The translations under genes and the position numbers were made by a program. Under the pieces are notes generated by a model. The model made no database searches, had not been told where the DNA came from, and saw only the letters and a list, made by a program, of their open reading frames with translations. 64,000 nucleotides of DNA from Hyaloscypha bicolor E (lineage: Eukaryota > Ascomycota > Leotiomycetes > Helotiales > Hyaloscyphaceae). Positions within the stretch are counted from its first letter, which is position 1. Each line of letters starts with the position of its first letter. The stretch lies in assembly GCF_002865645.1 (NCBI RefSeq), contig NW_020194684.1, positions 527,308 through 591,307 of the forward strand. Reading direction: 5' to 3'. Of this stretch, positions 35,783-46,524 are shown one piece after another.

Positions 35783-36434
35783 ATGAAATTTTTTCTCTGT
35801 TTAATGGTGGCAGTAAGCGCGTCTGCGTACGCCTTGCCGAAGGTGATCCTCGAGGGAGAGAATGGTATCATCGGTGAGCCGTACTGCACGACTGGTCAAC
35901 AACGCACTTCCTAACATAGCCACAGTCAACGATGACGGGAGCACCCAGGTTGGTGGCGAATCGGGCATCACAACCAACTCCCAAGGCCAGACTACGAATA
36001 TTGGAGGCAGCTCCGGGATTACCATCATACAAAGTGGAACAAATATCAATGGGGCGAGCAACACAACGGGTGCGAAAGAAAGTTCGACAACGTCCGGGGC
36101 GAAGCCCAAGGGTACCGGAAATGCCGGTGGTTTGGCTGCCTTGATTGGTGCGTTGCAAGGTGCTTCTGCTGGTTCGAAGAACGGTACTGCAACTGCCAAA
36201 GCACCTGCTGAAGGACCGGCAGCGGCTGCTGCACCCGTAGCACCAGGTTCAGGCGGCGGGGCAGATGGGCTGATAGCGTTGCTTGGGGCTTTGCAAGGGG
36301 TTTCCTCAAGCGCGCCGAAGAATGGGACAGAGTCAGCGAAAGCTCCTGCAGAGGCACCGGCAGCAGCACCCGCTGAAGGGCCAGCACCAGAGCCAGCTGT
36401 AGAGCCAGCGGCAGGACCCGCGGAGAGACTGTAA
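35783..36434 (+). CDS. Small secreted Ala/Pro/Gly-rich protein with internal repeat
   Basis: Two exons, 35783-35873 and 35926-36434 (52-base intron), 199 residues. A signal peptide (MKFFLCLMVAVSASAYA) is followed by a polar region rich in Gly, Ser, Thr and Asn with several NxS/T sites, then two copies of a module: GGLAALIGALQGASAG...KNGT...KAPAEGPA and DGLIALLGALQGVSSS...KNGTESAKAPAEAPA. The protein ends in an Ala/Pro/Glu tract. It has no cysteines in the mature part and no known domain. Likely a cell-wall-associated or secreted structural protein. The intron sits between the pre-sequence and the repeat region, and the splice keeps the frame. Confidence 0.72.
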
Positions 36435-37208
36435 GGCTCTGTGATGGTGGTGGGGACATGAGTAAATGGCAAAGAGGACAGTTGGAGGTCGCTGGTCGCC
36501 AGCCGCTGGCGGCAAAGAATATAGACAACAAGTAACCAATAACATAGAGAAGTAATATGGGAGTATCACATGTTGAGCTAGTGAGCGATCTGTATGCACG
36601 AGCACCCAGTCCCGTATCCGATCCGCGAGGAGCAAATTGCCAAATCCTGGATTGAAGCAACCAAGTTTCATGACCCAGATGCTATTTGCGTATTCGAGAA
36701 CCTCTTCCGAGTAAATGTGGAATGCACAATTGAGCAATGAGAACAGCAAGTGGGAATTCCTCAACGAATTGGAAGAACAATGAGTTGATCGTCATTTTGA
36801 ATTGAGGGATGCTCCATGAACTCGCGTGCTCGTACAAGAAAATGCAAGGACCACTCTTACTAATTCACATGCAGAACCACCCCGGTATTCTACTTAGAAG
36901 GATCAGGGAAACCGAATATCCTACCAAACGTTCTCACCTCAACAGAGTCGTGGCACACAGAGATGGAGTGGAGTGTTGGTGTTGTTGAAAAAAGGAGAAG
37001 GCGCTGTGAAAATCGGGGAAAGAATTCAGGGGTGAGGACGCTAACGCTCGCTAAAATCGCCGCTAAACGCGGGGTAGAACTAGTGACTGCCGAATTTCAA
37101 ACACCAAATTGTCGCGTTATCGCGACTGTTTCGTCTTCCCTCCTCAACCTCATCACTACGCCGGAGATAGGCCAGAATGCGAGATCCTCTCAATCGACTT
37201 CAACTGCG
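36435..37208. other. Intergenic region, no supported gene
   Basis: Holds the 3' flank of the secreted-protein gene and the promoter of the next gene. Open frames on the minus strand (36333-36764) are antisense to or flank the Ala-rich gene and have no motif. The frame of the next gene is open back to 36963. Confidence 0.4.
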
Positions 37209-38299
37209 ATGGCATCTCGAGCGAGGCGAAGTACGATGCTTCGTGCCCCCAGATGGGTGCTGCCACCGAGGGCCTGCAAAAACAAGGGACTGTCCAAGCC
37301 TTCACCCCCAGTCTGCCATTTCTTGCGTCTCCCACCAGGTACAAAGAACTAATCCCAAGGCTGCTTTGTTGCGACTAATTAATGGGCGTAGAAATCAGGT
37401 GCATGATCTATCGGTGTCTCTTTGAACCGGAAGATTCCCGAACCCTCACTCCCAAGCAGGTTTACCCTGGTATCGAGTTGGAGAGCACAAGAACGCCACT
37501 ACCGACTGAGATCCTGCGCTCCAATCGTCAAATATATTCCGAGGCTTCATCTCTCATGTACTCCGAGCTCATCGTCGTCCTGACCCCCGGAGACATCGTC
37601 TGTCTGCGATCAAATTTGGAGGATACATCTGCTCCCAACCGGGGTGTTTGGAGACACAACCCCCTTGCTGGGACCGGAGTACTAGGTCCCCATAACGGGA
37701 GAATTTACAACACACCTGAAATGGATGGCAAGATGGAGCCACATGTATTCTCCAGGTTCAAACATATCAGCCTCGAATTAGAGTTCAACTGCAACCCTGA
37801 AGACCTCGCTGGATGTCCACAATTATCCATTGATCCTGACCTGAAGATTGCTTCCGAAGACTGTGTCAAATTCCAGGACTTCCTCCGCCAAACCAACATC
37901 TTCCGCGATCTTGCAGAGATCATATGCAACTCCCCAAGGGTGACGTGTCTCGAAATCTTACTGGAAGTTTCCGTCGACCCAGCAGACGACATTAATCTCA
38001 CATATCCTTACACCGCTGACGATAACCTGCCTGACGTTTACTTCATGACTGTTCACACAAGAGCTGTTGAGATATTCATAGAGTCTGGTATCATGGATCC
38101 TTTACGAAGTTTATCAAACGTCGACCTGACTTGCATTTGGGTTGTTCAACCGTGGACCGGAAACGATCAGAAATTGCAACCGAAGTACGATGCTATGCTA
38201 CGGGAACTGGAGGAAGGTATCGATTTTCACTGGTCCTCTTCGTCGAATACAGAAAGTCCTTCATCACTGCGTGCCTCTGATTCACCAGATATAGATTGA
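37209..38299 (+). CDS. F-box/2EXR-like fungal protein of unknown function
   Basis: Two exons, 37209-37338 and 37392-38299 (53-base intron), 345 residues. The splice joins HFLRLPPE to IRCMIYRCLFEPED, recreating the L-x-LP-x-EIR-x-x-IY-x-x-L motif of the many fungal F-box-like and 2EXR proteins. This motif is followed by EILRSNRQIYSEASSLMYSE, the usual second helix pair (L...N+QIY-EA...LY). The C-terminal half is unspecific and acidic. These proteins are abundant in Leotiomycetes and Dothideomycetes. A substrate-adaptor role is only suggested by the F-box likeness. The start is uncertain: the frame is open to 36963, and the ATG at 37209 was taken as the nearest upstream of the motif. Confidence 0.72.
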
Positions 38300-38687
38300 T
38301 CAGAAGTTGGAACAGCAACGAGTATCGAGCAAAGCCGAAGGCGACAAGAGATGAGAGAGAGAATACAAAGCGACCACAGACGACATTGATGAGATGCATT
38401 CTCTGACAGAGCAGTGCCCTTCACGCGCTATATTATGGTGTGTCTCAGAACTGGCTCACAATTCTCGTCTCCAATATGGCGCCGATTAATGTAAGATCTC
38501 ACGCAACGAAATGACATTCTCTCGCACCGAATACTCACCGATCAGTTGTCAAATATTTGTAAGGCTGCATTCTTCGCTTCTTGCTGCCTGGTCTGCATGA
38601 TCGGCCCAACATCAAATCCCTAACTACCTCGCCTGAACTGCTCTTTCTGTCTCTCCACTTGCTATTCCTCCCTCTAGTCTATCTAAA

Positions 38688-39138
38688 ATGAACTCCACTA
38701 TTACTCCCATGCTGGCTACGTCGGCATTAACCTCCAGGGTCTGTACTCCACCTCGTTTCGCCTTCTCGTCTAAACGCCAGTTTTGCCCCTTCTCGAAATT
38801 CCTCCATACAACATCATTACAATATCCCTCGGACTCTGAGTCTTGTCCTCACTGTCATCGGCAAGAGGTAGTATATATATGGCGGACGTGTAACGCGACG
38901 TTGCTTGGCTACAGCTTTCGTAATTGACAGTAAGGACTTTAGGTCCAGGAGACGCATCAACTCGAGTTTATCTTCATATTCGGTGAGATGGTACGCCTCA
39001 CGCTGTTTCTCCTCGTCCTCCTCAGAACATCTCCCACCGTCGCAAATGAAGAAGAAGCTGTTATCATACAAGAAGAAGTCTGCTACCCAAAAAGGACGAG
39101 GGATTCTTTTGATCTTCGTTCTTGCTACCACTTGTTGA
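38688..39138 (+). other. Candidate small spliced gene, unresolved
   Basis: An ATG at 38688 follows CT-rich leader sequence and opens a frame with a basic, Ser/Thr-rich start (MNSTITPMLATSALTSRVCT) like a mitochondrial presequence. A donor (GTAGTA) near 38867 and a later pair (GTGAGA...CTCAG, 38981-39025) could lead to a basic C-terminal exon containing LPPSQMKKKLLSYKKKS. No combination is fully convincing and no family is recognised. Confidence 0.25.
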
Positions 39139-39563
39139 CTTCGACCCGCAAGCGCTCAATAATCTCAAATTAATTCCAATGTCCTCCCGTCGACATTTGA
39201 TTAAACATATTGAAGAATGGAGGCTGGAATTTGCAGTCTGGGCACGTGACTGCGGGGTGTCAACCAACTGGAGAAAAGCTCTGTGCATGAAAGTCAAATG
39301 AGAATCTATTTTTAGACGGCGTGCGGGGAAATCTCTCGGTTCGTAAGGAACTCCTCATTTGACATCACGTTTGCTGGTGGACTTTTACGAGCTGACGGTT
39401 GTTGAAAGCCATGTAACGAGGCGTTCACTCGCTTGAGCAGCCAACCAACACTGATGTAACCTTGTGTGAGAAGGTTTTCCAGACCACACTGAAGATCATG
39501 AAATAAACAACGCAAAGAATCGCAAAGCAGCAGAGCAGCAGAGCCGCCGAACCGCTATTGAAG

Positions 39564-40780
39564 ATGGCGCCTCCCAATTGGCAACTCATTGGTGCTGTTA
39601 TCGCAATTGTTGTTAGCATCATCGCTCTAGCCTTGCGTCATCTATTGGCAGAGATTTTCCCATGGTGGATGATTCGCAAACAGAAGAATGCCAAGCTCGC
39701 CGCCCCTACCAAATCCTTCAAAGGCAAGACGATCTTGATCACAGGCGCGAACGGCGCGTTTGGCTCCAGGGCCGCTAAGATGATTGCCGACCTCGGTGTT
39801 GAGAGGCTCATCCTCGCGGATGTCAGGGATTGCACGGGAGTGAAGCAGCGTATCGAAGTAGAGACGACAGCGACAAACAAGCCCGACATTCAGGTCTGGC
39901 ATGTCGATATGATGTCTTACCAGAGCTGTCGGGAGTTTGCTAAGAGGGCGCGAGCGCTCAAAAGCCTTGATGGCGTTTTGTTGGTTGCTGGGATACTGTC
40001 TTTCAAGCGGCAGGAGTCCCCCGAGGGATGGGAAACATGTTAGTACCAAAACCAAGCAACAGTCAGCTCATTCGAATGAAGTGCTAACATGAGTCTTAGC
40101 GATCCAGGTCAATTATTTGAGCACAGCTCTTCTGGCCCTCCTTCTCCTCCCCAGCCTCAAGTCATCGCCATCAAATCCCGAAGCACCAGTATTAACCTTC
40201 GTCACGACTTTCGGACTCTATCCAGCCTCACCCTTTATGGGAGCGCCCAAGAGCGGATCGTATCTCAAGCATCTGAGCAACAACAAGGACGGTATGATGC
40301 AAGCTAACCAATACGGACGATCCAAAGGTCTCCTCTTGTATTTTACACGTGAGCTAGCGTCACGGGTCTCCAAAGCGCAAGGCCTTCAAGTGACAGTGAA
40401 TTCTGCCGATCCTGGCGCTGCATGGACTCCACTAACTGACCCCAACCGAAACATGTTTATCCCTCGATTGATCATGGCAATATCAGCGAGGGATGTTGAG
40501 AGTGGCGCCAAGGTGCTGGTCAATGCAGCCTGTTCCACCGACCAGTCACATGGCGGGATTCTCTTGGATTATGATCTGTGGCCGTAAGTCAGATTTTTGC
40601 CGTGTTTATTAGTTCAATATGATTGAGCCTTACTGAACATAAACGTCTAGGTATCCGAACTTCATGGAGAAGCAGAGTGGGCGCAGATTGCAGCAGCGTA
40701 TCTGGGATGAGACTAGAAATGTCCTCGAAGCAGGTGTCCCAGATGTCATTGATGTCTATAAGACGGTTCCCGATCAATGA
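39564..40780 (+). CDS. Membrane-anchored short-chain dehydrogenase/reductase
   Basis: Three exons, 39564-40038, 40100-40583 and 40651-40780 (introns 61 and 67 bases), 362 residues. An N-terminal hydrophobic helix (about 8-28) anchors the enzyme, followed by the Rossmann start KTILITGANGAFG (about 55-66, TGxxxGxG type with Ala in the fifth place), LILADVRD for cofactor binding and the catalytic YGRSK (about 229-233, Tyr-x3-Lys) with the preceding NYLSTALLALLLLP. The expected Asn-Ala-Gly is replaced by VLLVAGIL. It probably acts at the ER or lipid-droplet surface on a lipid, sterol or secondary metabolite; the substrate is unknown. The layout resembles retinol-dehydrogenase-like fungal SDRs. 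Confidence 0.85.
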
Positions 40781-40996
40781 GATGGGGTTAAGAGCTCGGC
40801 CGTAGACAGGTAGCAGATGTTATAGTCACATTAGTCGCAAGGTAGCAGCGGGGGTCACGTGTTGCACATGCAAGGGTGGAGGATTATATTGATTATAATA
40901 GCTGCTATGTTATGAACAGGACAAGATAATTGTTGATTGAGAAAAATATCCTTCGGTCAAATTATTGACGACTCTGGCCCCTACAGGAGTGACTGA

Positions 40997-41947
40997 CTAA
41001 GGAGAGACCGAATCTGCCAAGTTCCATACACCTGACTCTCTGCACGACTTTCCATCGATCAACAACTTCCCAAACCTCACCACTAGCCTCATTTGAATCC
41101 CTTTCAAAGCCTCCTGTCTCTCCTGCCCCTCTTCCAAAGTGACATCATCCAACCAATAATCCGCTTCTACTATTTCCTCCAGCCGCTGAAATTGGAATTC
41201 AAGTTCTTCCTTGGCGAACATGAAAAGCAACTCCCGCCGCTGCTCCTCCCCATCCTCTAATTCCACAAACTCAATGCTTTTCGGTCTCTTTTTCGATCGA
41301 TCGAACAACTCAAAAGCCAATTGCATGCCCTCCGGCAATTCGCTATTGTAGAAAATGACCTCTCTGATCCTATCATTCCCAGAAATCGCGTTGACTTCAG
41401 TCAACTCGAGGGGGTAAGCCATCCATGAGACCTCGATAGCGATCGAGGCTCCTTCTGCTGGGACATCACTTGTCAAAGCATCAGGGATAGCATCATCACC
41501 TCTCGCTCCCAAAAAGAGTATTGTATCCATTCTCCAGTTCACATAAGTTCTTGCCGGGGCGGTCATCGTGATGCCCTGATCCTCATCTACGATGTTCGTG
41601 CATCCGAATGCCAGGACGTAATGCTGCAGCGCGATGGCGCGGGATTCCTTGTTCACATGCAGAAGAGAGGGGACGCGGCGTGTGGTGCAGAATCTGTAGG
41701 TGTTTACGAAGTTTGGTTGTTGGTTAGGGTATGTGGCATGGAAGGAGGGCGTTCCGATGGGGAGGCGCCAGAGGTCGAGGGTGAGGGGAAGCTGGGCGGC
41801 AAGGTGCCAGATTTGGGCGCGTATTTCGGGAGGAAGATTAGTGAATGGGTACATGGTTTGAGGTGACGAAGTGATTGACTTTGATGAAGTGTAGGAGGAC
41901 ATGTTGTGAAGTGGATGAGAGGTTGTGAATGTCGTGAGATTCAGCAT
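40997..41947 (-). CDS. 2EXR-domain protein
   Basis: A single exon of 316 residues on the minus strand. The 2EXR motif is clear: MYPFTNLPPEIRAQIWHLAAQLP at about residues 32-54, then VPSLLHVNKESRAIALQHYVLAFG about 60 residues later (the paired NKESR element). The rest is acidic with a Glu-rich C-terminal helix (EEQRRELLFMFAKEELEFQFQ is the visible core, shortened here in meaning). Such proteins are among the largest expanded families of Leotiomycetes; their function is unknown. The start could also be the internal ATG at residue 16 or 32. Confidence 0.85.
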   Translation of the reverse strand: MLNLTTFTTSHPLHNMSSYTSSKSITSSPQTMYPFTNLPPEIRAQIWHLAAQLPLTLDLWRLPIGTPSFHATYPNQQPNFVNTYRFCTTRRVPSLLHVNKESRAIALQHYVLAFGCTNIVDEDQGITMTAPARTYVNWRMDTILFLGARGDDAIPDALTSDVPAEGASIAIEVSWMAYPLELTEVNAISGNDRIREVIFYNSELPEGMQLAFELFDRSKKRPKSIEFVELEDGEEQRRELLFMFAKEELEFQFQRLEEIVEADYWLDDVTLEEGQERQEALKGIQMRLVVRFGKLLIDGKSCRESGVWNLADSVSP

Positions 41948-43454
41948 TCGTCGAGGGAATTAGGTAAGTTTTGGCGATATCACGTGAGCGGGAATCACCC
42001 CCAGCAAATTCATATCCTTGGGGGATGCGTGTAAACACCTTGGATTAATTAATCTCTATTGATACTTCAAGTCTCCGCTTATATGTAGTTCAGAGAATCA
42101 ACTTGGACGTTCCATTGTGATTGATTCAGGGCAAGTCACAAGATAAAACGGGTTGGAATCACATGGCAACGCCGTTACTTTCTCCGGCATAAATATTAGT
42201 ACAACGACTGTGTGGAACTGTGTGATGCTTCTTGGTTAATATTATGGTGTCGTAGCGTCACAGAAGGTAAATGGGTCCTTCCCTGGGGTTGTTTGACGTA
42301 CCAGCAGAACTAACCCATACATATCCATCAGCAACATCCACATCGGCAGGTGAAGATGTCGACTGTTCGTTATTCAGATAATTGTGGCCTTTCACTAATT
42401 CCTGATATATGCCTTGGCTAAACTCCTCAGACTATGAACGTAAAGTTCGGCGCTCTTGGATCGGCAAATTATAACAACTCAATTTTCGTTCCATCCAAGC
42501 CAAGCTTCACCACCTTTTGATCTATTCCCATCTACCCGGAAATTCGCCCCGACCTCTCTCTGCTCACTTTTTTTGTTTCTTTACATGTATCAATATAATG
42601 TATAGCGGTTACTGAAACGACACAATCCAAGAATATTTTACTTCAATTCGAACACATCTCTAAGGAAATGAACAACGATGTTTGGATCAAGGGAAGTGAC
42701 CCAGGCCAAGGGGGCCAAGGTTATCCTAGGCAAAGATATATCCTACCTATCATCATGAATGCGCCATCAGGTGGAAGGCCAGACCTACGTCTCGCTCAAC
42801 TCTCTCAAAAGGCCACTACCATGCACCTAACGCATACTCAGACGGCTGTATATTGGGGGATGCTGGACAAAGGGAATTGGAATTGGTTTACCCTATTTGT
42901 AGACAGGGTTTTGGAAGTGGGAGAGGTCGCCATTTGCACCGTCAAAGGATGCATTAAGGCGATCCTCGAGTTATCATATAGAAAAAGCCAGGATCAATCT
43001 AGCTGGAGCAAACTTCGTTGAGCTTGGAAAGAGCAAGTCTTTGTCAAATCGATGCTTTTCTAAAAACAAATCCTTCTTTTTTTTCTTTGGTGCAGAATGT
43101 GACAAGAACAGAAAGATTCTCCTTATTTTCTTTACAGCTTATTCAGAACTTACTCGAGAACCGAAAGTGGCTTATTTTAACTCGCGGTCTTCAGCTTCAG
43201 CTTACTCCTCCTCTCCAAATCACTTTCTCTGCAATTAGAAAACGATACGGATTATTAGCTACCAATTGACTTTCCCGACCGGAGCAGTTGTGATCGCTGG
43301 GAGACCAGAGTCATGACTACGAAGTACCTTTCAGAATAAGAAACAAGATAGGGAAAGTCAAACTTCGAACTGGCAGACAGGTTTTTCTAAGAAACAGATT
43401 CCCCTCTAGAAATAAGCCCGCACAGATGTCCGATCTGCTCGCAGACAGAAGCCT
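41948..43454. other. 1.5 kb intergenic region, no supported gene
   Basis: Open frames at 42668-43021 and 43018-43269 (plus) have no domain, no signal peptide and no good splice sites. The region is the 3' flank of the DyP gene on one side and the 5' flank of the 2EXR gene on the other. Confidence 0.4.
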
Positions 43455-44751
43455 TCAGTTCGAGTCTAGACTGGCAAGTATACTTGCAGACGGTGCGAAA
43501 AACGTTGTGCCAGTCAACGGCTTCGAATAGTCAAGGATACGATCATGAAGTCCCGGAGGCTCCCCAATATACATCCTATGAAGCATTTTTTCAATAACCC
43601 ACAAGCGGCGAGAGTACCCAATAAAATACGTTCCAAACTCTCCTGAACCAGGAGAACCGAACGGCATATTATCTCGGAGGATATCATGCTCGACACCATT
43701 TTCGTCTTCGATCGTGTTAAGCGTTTTATGTGAAGCTTGTTGGCCAGTAGGTGCATCGTCAAGCTCAACGTTATCCAGTTTCGTCCGGCCGATGATGGCT
43801 TCTTGCTGCTCGGCTTTGAGGGTCTTCCATCCCTTCATATCGTGGACGTACTTTTGAACTACGATGTAGCTGCCGCCAGCTGCAGCTGTATCTTCCTCAG
43901 CAACCAAAATCGAGGCCGGCACTGCTGGCCCAACCGGGTTTGCCGTGCCATCCACAAATCCGAGGAGGTCTCGAACATCGAAATACCGGAAACCAACGGT
44001 CTCATCGACAACCTTGACAGAGTCGCCGAGGAGATCCAGCAGTTGCTTCTCGAATTCGAAGTTCAGGTCTCGACGCTCAGAGCGAATGTGAAAGAGTAGA
44101 TCACCAGGTGTTGAGACGGCAGTATCTGAGATGGGAGTTAGCATTCCCACGTCTTGCTTAGCTTGTCACAATAGGAGATAGGAGCGGTGACACAAATCTA
44201 AATTTTCATCACCAGCATGAAATAAACATGACAAAGATAAGAAGTGAGATTCTTGAACACTCACGCTTCGCCCCCTCAATAGGGGGGAAGGGATGAAGCT
44301 CCGAAGGCTTGGGTAGACCAGTGACCCTATCCCACACATCACTTCCAATGCCAACAGTGCAAGCAAATGAGGCACCCAGATCCCGAATAGCGACGTTTTT
44401 GGCGAGACCATCGATATTAGCTAGAGCAGATCGTACTGTTTTGACAGCGTCCGGACTTTCCGTGACTGAAAGGACGAGGAAGGTTGCTGATGATGTGAGC
44501 GGCGCATCGACGCGTTGAGACTCGATTGGGACGCGGCCGCTCATTTTTGCTCTTGGTGCCAGCCCAGGCGAGCGAAGTTGAGTAATTAAAGGTCGACGGT
44601 TAGCACGTATTGCTTGATTTGAGAGTGGCTGTCGACGCTGAGCTGCTTCCGCTGTCCTATGCCAAGGGATCCTCGATCCGGGATACAATCGACTTCCGAG
44701 CCCTGAATAGAAGCTGTCGTGGAAGGTACCGCGGATCCTGTTTGTAAGCAT
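43455..44751 (-). CDS. DyP-type heme peroxidase with possible mitochondrial presequence
   Basis: Two exons on the minus strand, 44751-44265 and 44125-43455 (139-base intron), 385 residues from the first ATG. Starting at the second ATG (44544) would give 316. The body is a dye-decolorizing peroxidase: LHPFPPIEGAKHTAVSTPGDLLFHIR across the splice site, GFVDGTANP with the catalytic Asp of the GxxDG motif (about residue 217), and HDILRDNMPFG with the proximal heme-ligand His (about 307). The 69 residues before the second ATG are rich in Arg, Ser and Gln and nearly free of acidic residues, as in a mitochondrial targeting sequence. DyPs oxidise diverse aromatics with hydrogen peroxide. There is no secretion signal, so this is an intracellular form, not a ligninolytic one. 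Confidence 0.88.
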
Positions 44752-45331
44752 TCCAGTCTAGCTCCTATTTGATCCTCAGTTGACTCTTTTCAGGTCGAGG
44801 ACAATGTCGGGGAGTTGTGAAGTCAGTGAGCAAGCTGCCGTGCTGGCTGCGGGGTGCTTACTAACAAGACTGTGGTCCTTCTGATTGGATGATCGAGAGT
44901 CCTCAATGTGACGGCAATTCACATGACTCCCCCCTTTTTCTACTTTCCTCTCTTCTATTTCTTGTTCCTACGCTCTGGAGGCAGCTACTCAGAGTTCCCA
45001 TTAATCTTTCATGCCTCGTATGATCCCGACTCCCACTGGCTTCATCCAATAGAATACTCTTACTCACTTCTTTTATATTGCATGGTCCACACGCGGACCA
45101 CATATTCGGAGGCGATGTTTTATGACATACTCGCTTTCCTAGAAAATCCATATTCTCCCGTTATCCAACAATGGAGTAATAAAATGTAAATATGGAGGCT
45201 CATGGTTCGCCTCCCAAGAATCGAATTCTTCCGTCCGTTGACCCCTCTGACTAGTCCCGCGCTGCTGTAATTATTCCGGGACTGTTCATAACTGTAAGTG
45301 CGCAACCAAAAGTCGTAGATAAATGACCGAC
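44752..45331. other. Intergenic region, no supported gene
   Basis: Upstream of the DyP gene. A 93-codon plus frame (44908-45189) is hydrophobic at its start but has no domain. No tRNA could be folded from the 45205-45290 stretch, although it has a short hairpin (AAGAATCGAATTCTT). Confidence 0.4.
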
Positions 45332-46292
45332 TTACAATGGCTTTGACAACAGACTCTTTTTCTCGACAAGAACAGTCTTAACCGACTCCCTCTGCACTAG
45401 CTCTCCCATCCATCCATCGACATTCGGAAATCCTATAATCACCCACTCCGTATCTTCCATGCAAACAAACTTTACTGGCTATGTCAACAGAAATTTCAAT
45501 TTAACCATTCCCAACATCAGATCTTCGATCCTGAGTGGATTTTCCTGGATTTTAGATGTTTGTAAGAAGATGCACCGGAATCACATTATGCCGGGTCACA
45601 AAACTCAAGTCTGCCATCGTGAGTTTGTCACCAACGAGATAGTTCTTTCCTTCCAGAGCCGTTTCTAGCACGCGAGGACACGTCGGATTTCTTTGCTGTA
45701 GCGTGAGATAGCTAAGGGAAGCTTCTCAAGATGCGCGTAGCTGAACCAAACACCTGGCTCTCTGTCAGCCTCTCTCTGCTCTCAATGTAGCCTTTTCCCT
45801 ACTCACCTTGGCCAAAATAATCGCCTTGGCCGGTAGCTTGGAACATCAACCACTGATTCAGAAGATGCTTCTCCGGCCCAACAGAATAAGTCAATCTCCC
45901 AGGATTGTCATGTTTCTCAACCAGGTACCGGAAAATGGTAGTCGAGTAAAGAACCACATTTATCACGTCTTATCTTAAGGAATTAGAGGAAGTGGCTGTA
46001 TATAACTTACCTCCCAAAGAATAAATCAATCATTGTTATGGTCAACAATCACGGGCGTTCGCCCATTTGGATTGAGGTCCTTGAACAGTGCTTTCTTCAC
46101 AGAAAACATGTCCAGCCGGAAGACGTTATATTAAAAGTATCCGAGTCCTACTAGGATTATTGCTACTTTTCACGGATTTGGGAAGTTTGGGAATGCTAAA
46201 TTGAGACTTGAGTTGAGGTTGATGGGCGAGTTGGAAGGCCGGAAATGATGGGCACTCACCAAGAACTTGTGCTTCTGGTAGATTGTAGCCAT
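45332..46292 (-). pseudogene. Broken Ure2-like glutathione S-transferase
   Basis: Minus-strand pieces reconstruct the course of a Ure2p-like GST, which conjugates glutathione to electrophiles. First comes the thioredoxin-fold end, SVKKALFKDLNPNGRTPVIVDHNND, then TGA, then FILWE. After an intron come IFRYLVEKHDNPGRLTYSVGPEKHLLNQW as two motifs (YLVEKHD, LLNQWLMFQATGQGDYFGQ). A second intron leads to WFSYAHLEKLPLAISRYSKEIRRVL. Then comes a frame change near 45690 to VLETALEGKNYLVGDKLTMADLSFV, and finally a separate frame PNVDGWMGELVQRESVKTVL. A premature TGA near 46036 and at least one frameshift make it non-functional. The first exon (TLYS...GPN region) could not be found; the ATG at 46292 is only a candidate. 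Confidence 0.75.
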
Positions 46293-46524
46293 GGAAGTAC
46301 GGTCTTTTCGTGGTGGGGGATAGGCAGAATGATCTAGGTGAAAATAATGGCACGGCATACTAGTATGTTATTCCAACAACACATCTACACTTGACAACAG
46401 ATTTTACCCTCGCCGTCAATGGCTTTACTGTATATTCGACAGCCTACAAGCTCCTGCACCTCTACTGCTCAAGTTCACCCATTTTCTCAAACCGAAACTT
46501 CTGTAGCATCCTTCTCATTCGTAA

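Noticed and set aside
36046..36660. 204-codon minus ORF over the secreted protein gene
   Set aside because: Antisense shadow of Ala/Pro codons; no motif, while the sense strand has a signal peptide and a clean intron.
45205..45290. Possible reverse-strand tRNA
   Set aside because: A T-arm-like hairpin is present but no D-arm, anticodon arm or acceptor stem could be formed.
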